Assembly: GCA_030453005.1 (NCBI GenBank)
Contig: JAKDLE010000205.1
Span: forward strand, 1-6,007
Source: Pseudonocardia sp.
GTDB lineage: Bacteria > Actinomycetota > Actinomycetes > Mycobacteriales > Pseudonocardiaceae
Reading direction: 5' to 3'
DNA: 6,007 nucleotides
Below, piece by piece: positions 5,759 through 6,007 of this stretch (the first letter of the stretch is position 1; each line of letters opens with the position of its first letter). Made by a program: the position numbers and the translations under genes. The notes below the pieces were generated by a model. It made no database searches and was not told the origin of the DNA. It worked only from the letters and a program-made list of their open reading frames with translations.

Positions 5759-5787
5759 TAGAGACACGCCGGAGAGGCGTGTCTCTA
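5759..5787. terminator. Perfect 12-bp inverted repeat beyond the transposase-like gene
   Basis: TAGAGACACGCC (5759-5770) and GGCGTGTCTCTA (5776-5787) pair perfectly around GGAGA. On the minus strand the hairpin begins 21 bases after the stop codon of the gene entering from the right. It fits a two-way terminator that insulates an insertion sequence, or a subterminal structure at its end. No T run follows on either strand. It stands out because its bases are mixed, so unlike many GC stems here it is unlikely to be chance. Confidence 0.65.
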
Positions 5788-5807
5788 GGTGGTGGTGTTG
5801 GTGCTTG

Positions 5808-6007
5808 TCAGCGGCTGGGGGGCGTGAGTTCGATCATCTGCTTGGGGGCGGGGATCCCGAGCTTGGCGAAGAGGTCCTGTTGGGGCTTGGACAGGTCGCT
5901 GCGCTGGCGGAAGGTCCCGGTGGGGCCGGTGAAGGTGCCGGCGTGGAGCCGTTCGAGGTCGCGGCGGATGTTGTGCCAGGTGTCGCCGGTGGTGGTCTCG
6001 ATGACGC
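5808..6007 (-). CDS. C-terminal end of a probable insertion-sequence transposase (partial)
   Basis: An open minus-strand frame enters from the right edge and stops with TGA at 5810-5808, giving the last 65 complete codons of a protein. Visible stretches are TTTGDTWHNIRRDLERLH, GTFTGPTGTFRQRSDLSKPQ and QDLFAKLGIPAPKQMIEL. Codon use is cleanly GC3-biased, which supports a real gene. The pattern of a helix, a short beta segment and a Pro-rich tail recalls, from memory, the C-termini of actinobacterial DDE transposases, perhaps of the IS1634 group. No catalytic residues lie inside the window, so the family is uncertain. The palindromes just beyond its stop and the broken frame on the other side support an insertion sequence. 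It could also be another protein of the mobile element. Confidence 0.55.
   Translation of the reverse strand, partial: VIETTTGDTWHNIRRDLERLHAGTFTGPTGTFRQRSDLSKPQQDLFAKLGIPAPKQMIELTPPSR

Noticed and set aside
1..6007. CRISPR array, tRNA, rRNA or riboswitch
   Set aside because: I saw no regularly spaced repeats, cloverleaf pattern or conserved riboswitch core on either strand.

Overview
The window is high-GC DNA with strong G/C bias at third codon positions. This fits an actinobacterium, most likely of the Mycobacterium/Gordonia/Rhodococcus/Pseudonocardia type. The clearest taxonomic clue is a Tat-exported lipoprotein multicopper oxidase that closely resembles mycobacterial MmcO. The species cannot be named from the sequence alone.

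Left part (1-2717): a repeat-like extragenic palindrome is followed by a complete lspA gene (lipoprotein signal peptidase, + strand). A two-gene operon converges on it from the minus strand. That operon encodes a small predicted lipoprotein (2717 to 2076) and then, through a 4-base ATGA start/stop overlap, the multicopper oxidase (2079 to 610). The oxidase carries both a twin-arginine motif and a lipobox cysteine. The lspA product could therefore process both neighbouring proteins, and together they look like a membrane-anchored copper-defence module. The cooperation is inferred from gene content and position.

Middle (2835-4449): a 418-residue minus-strand protein joins an N-terminal four-cysteine zinc-ribbon-like segment, a glyoxalase/bleomycin-resistance-type (VOC) domain and a C-terminal ankyrin-repeat domain. 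I do not recognise a named family with this layout. A 358-base gene-free region then separates it from the next, divergent gene. This region holds the two ribosome binding sites, a possible minus-strand -10 element and a hairpin close to the next start codon.

Right part (4450-6007): a DUF932 (phage/plasmid-like) gene is followed by a perfect 13-bp GC hairpin and by the first codons of what looks like a gene cut short just after its start. A stack of palindromes comes next, then the C-terminal end of a probable transposase running in from the right on the minus strand. This end looks like mobile or plasmid DNA with an insertion-sequence boundary near 5700-5790. The whole window reads as an accessory region: metal-defence genes, an orphan multi-domain protein and mobile-element genes.
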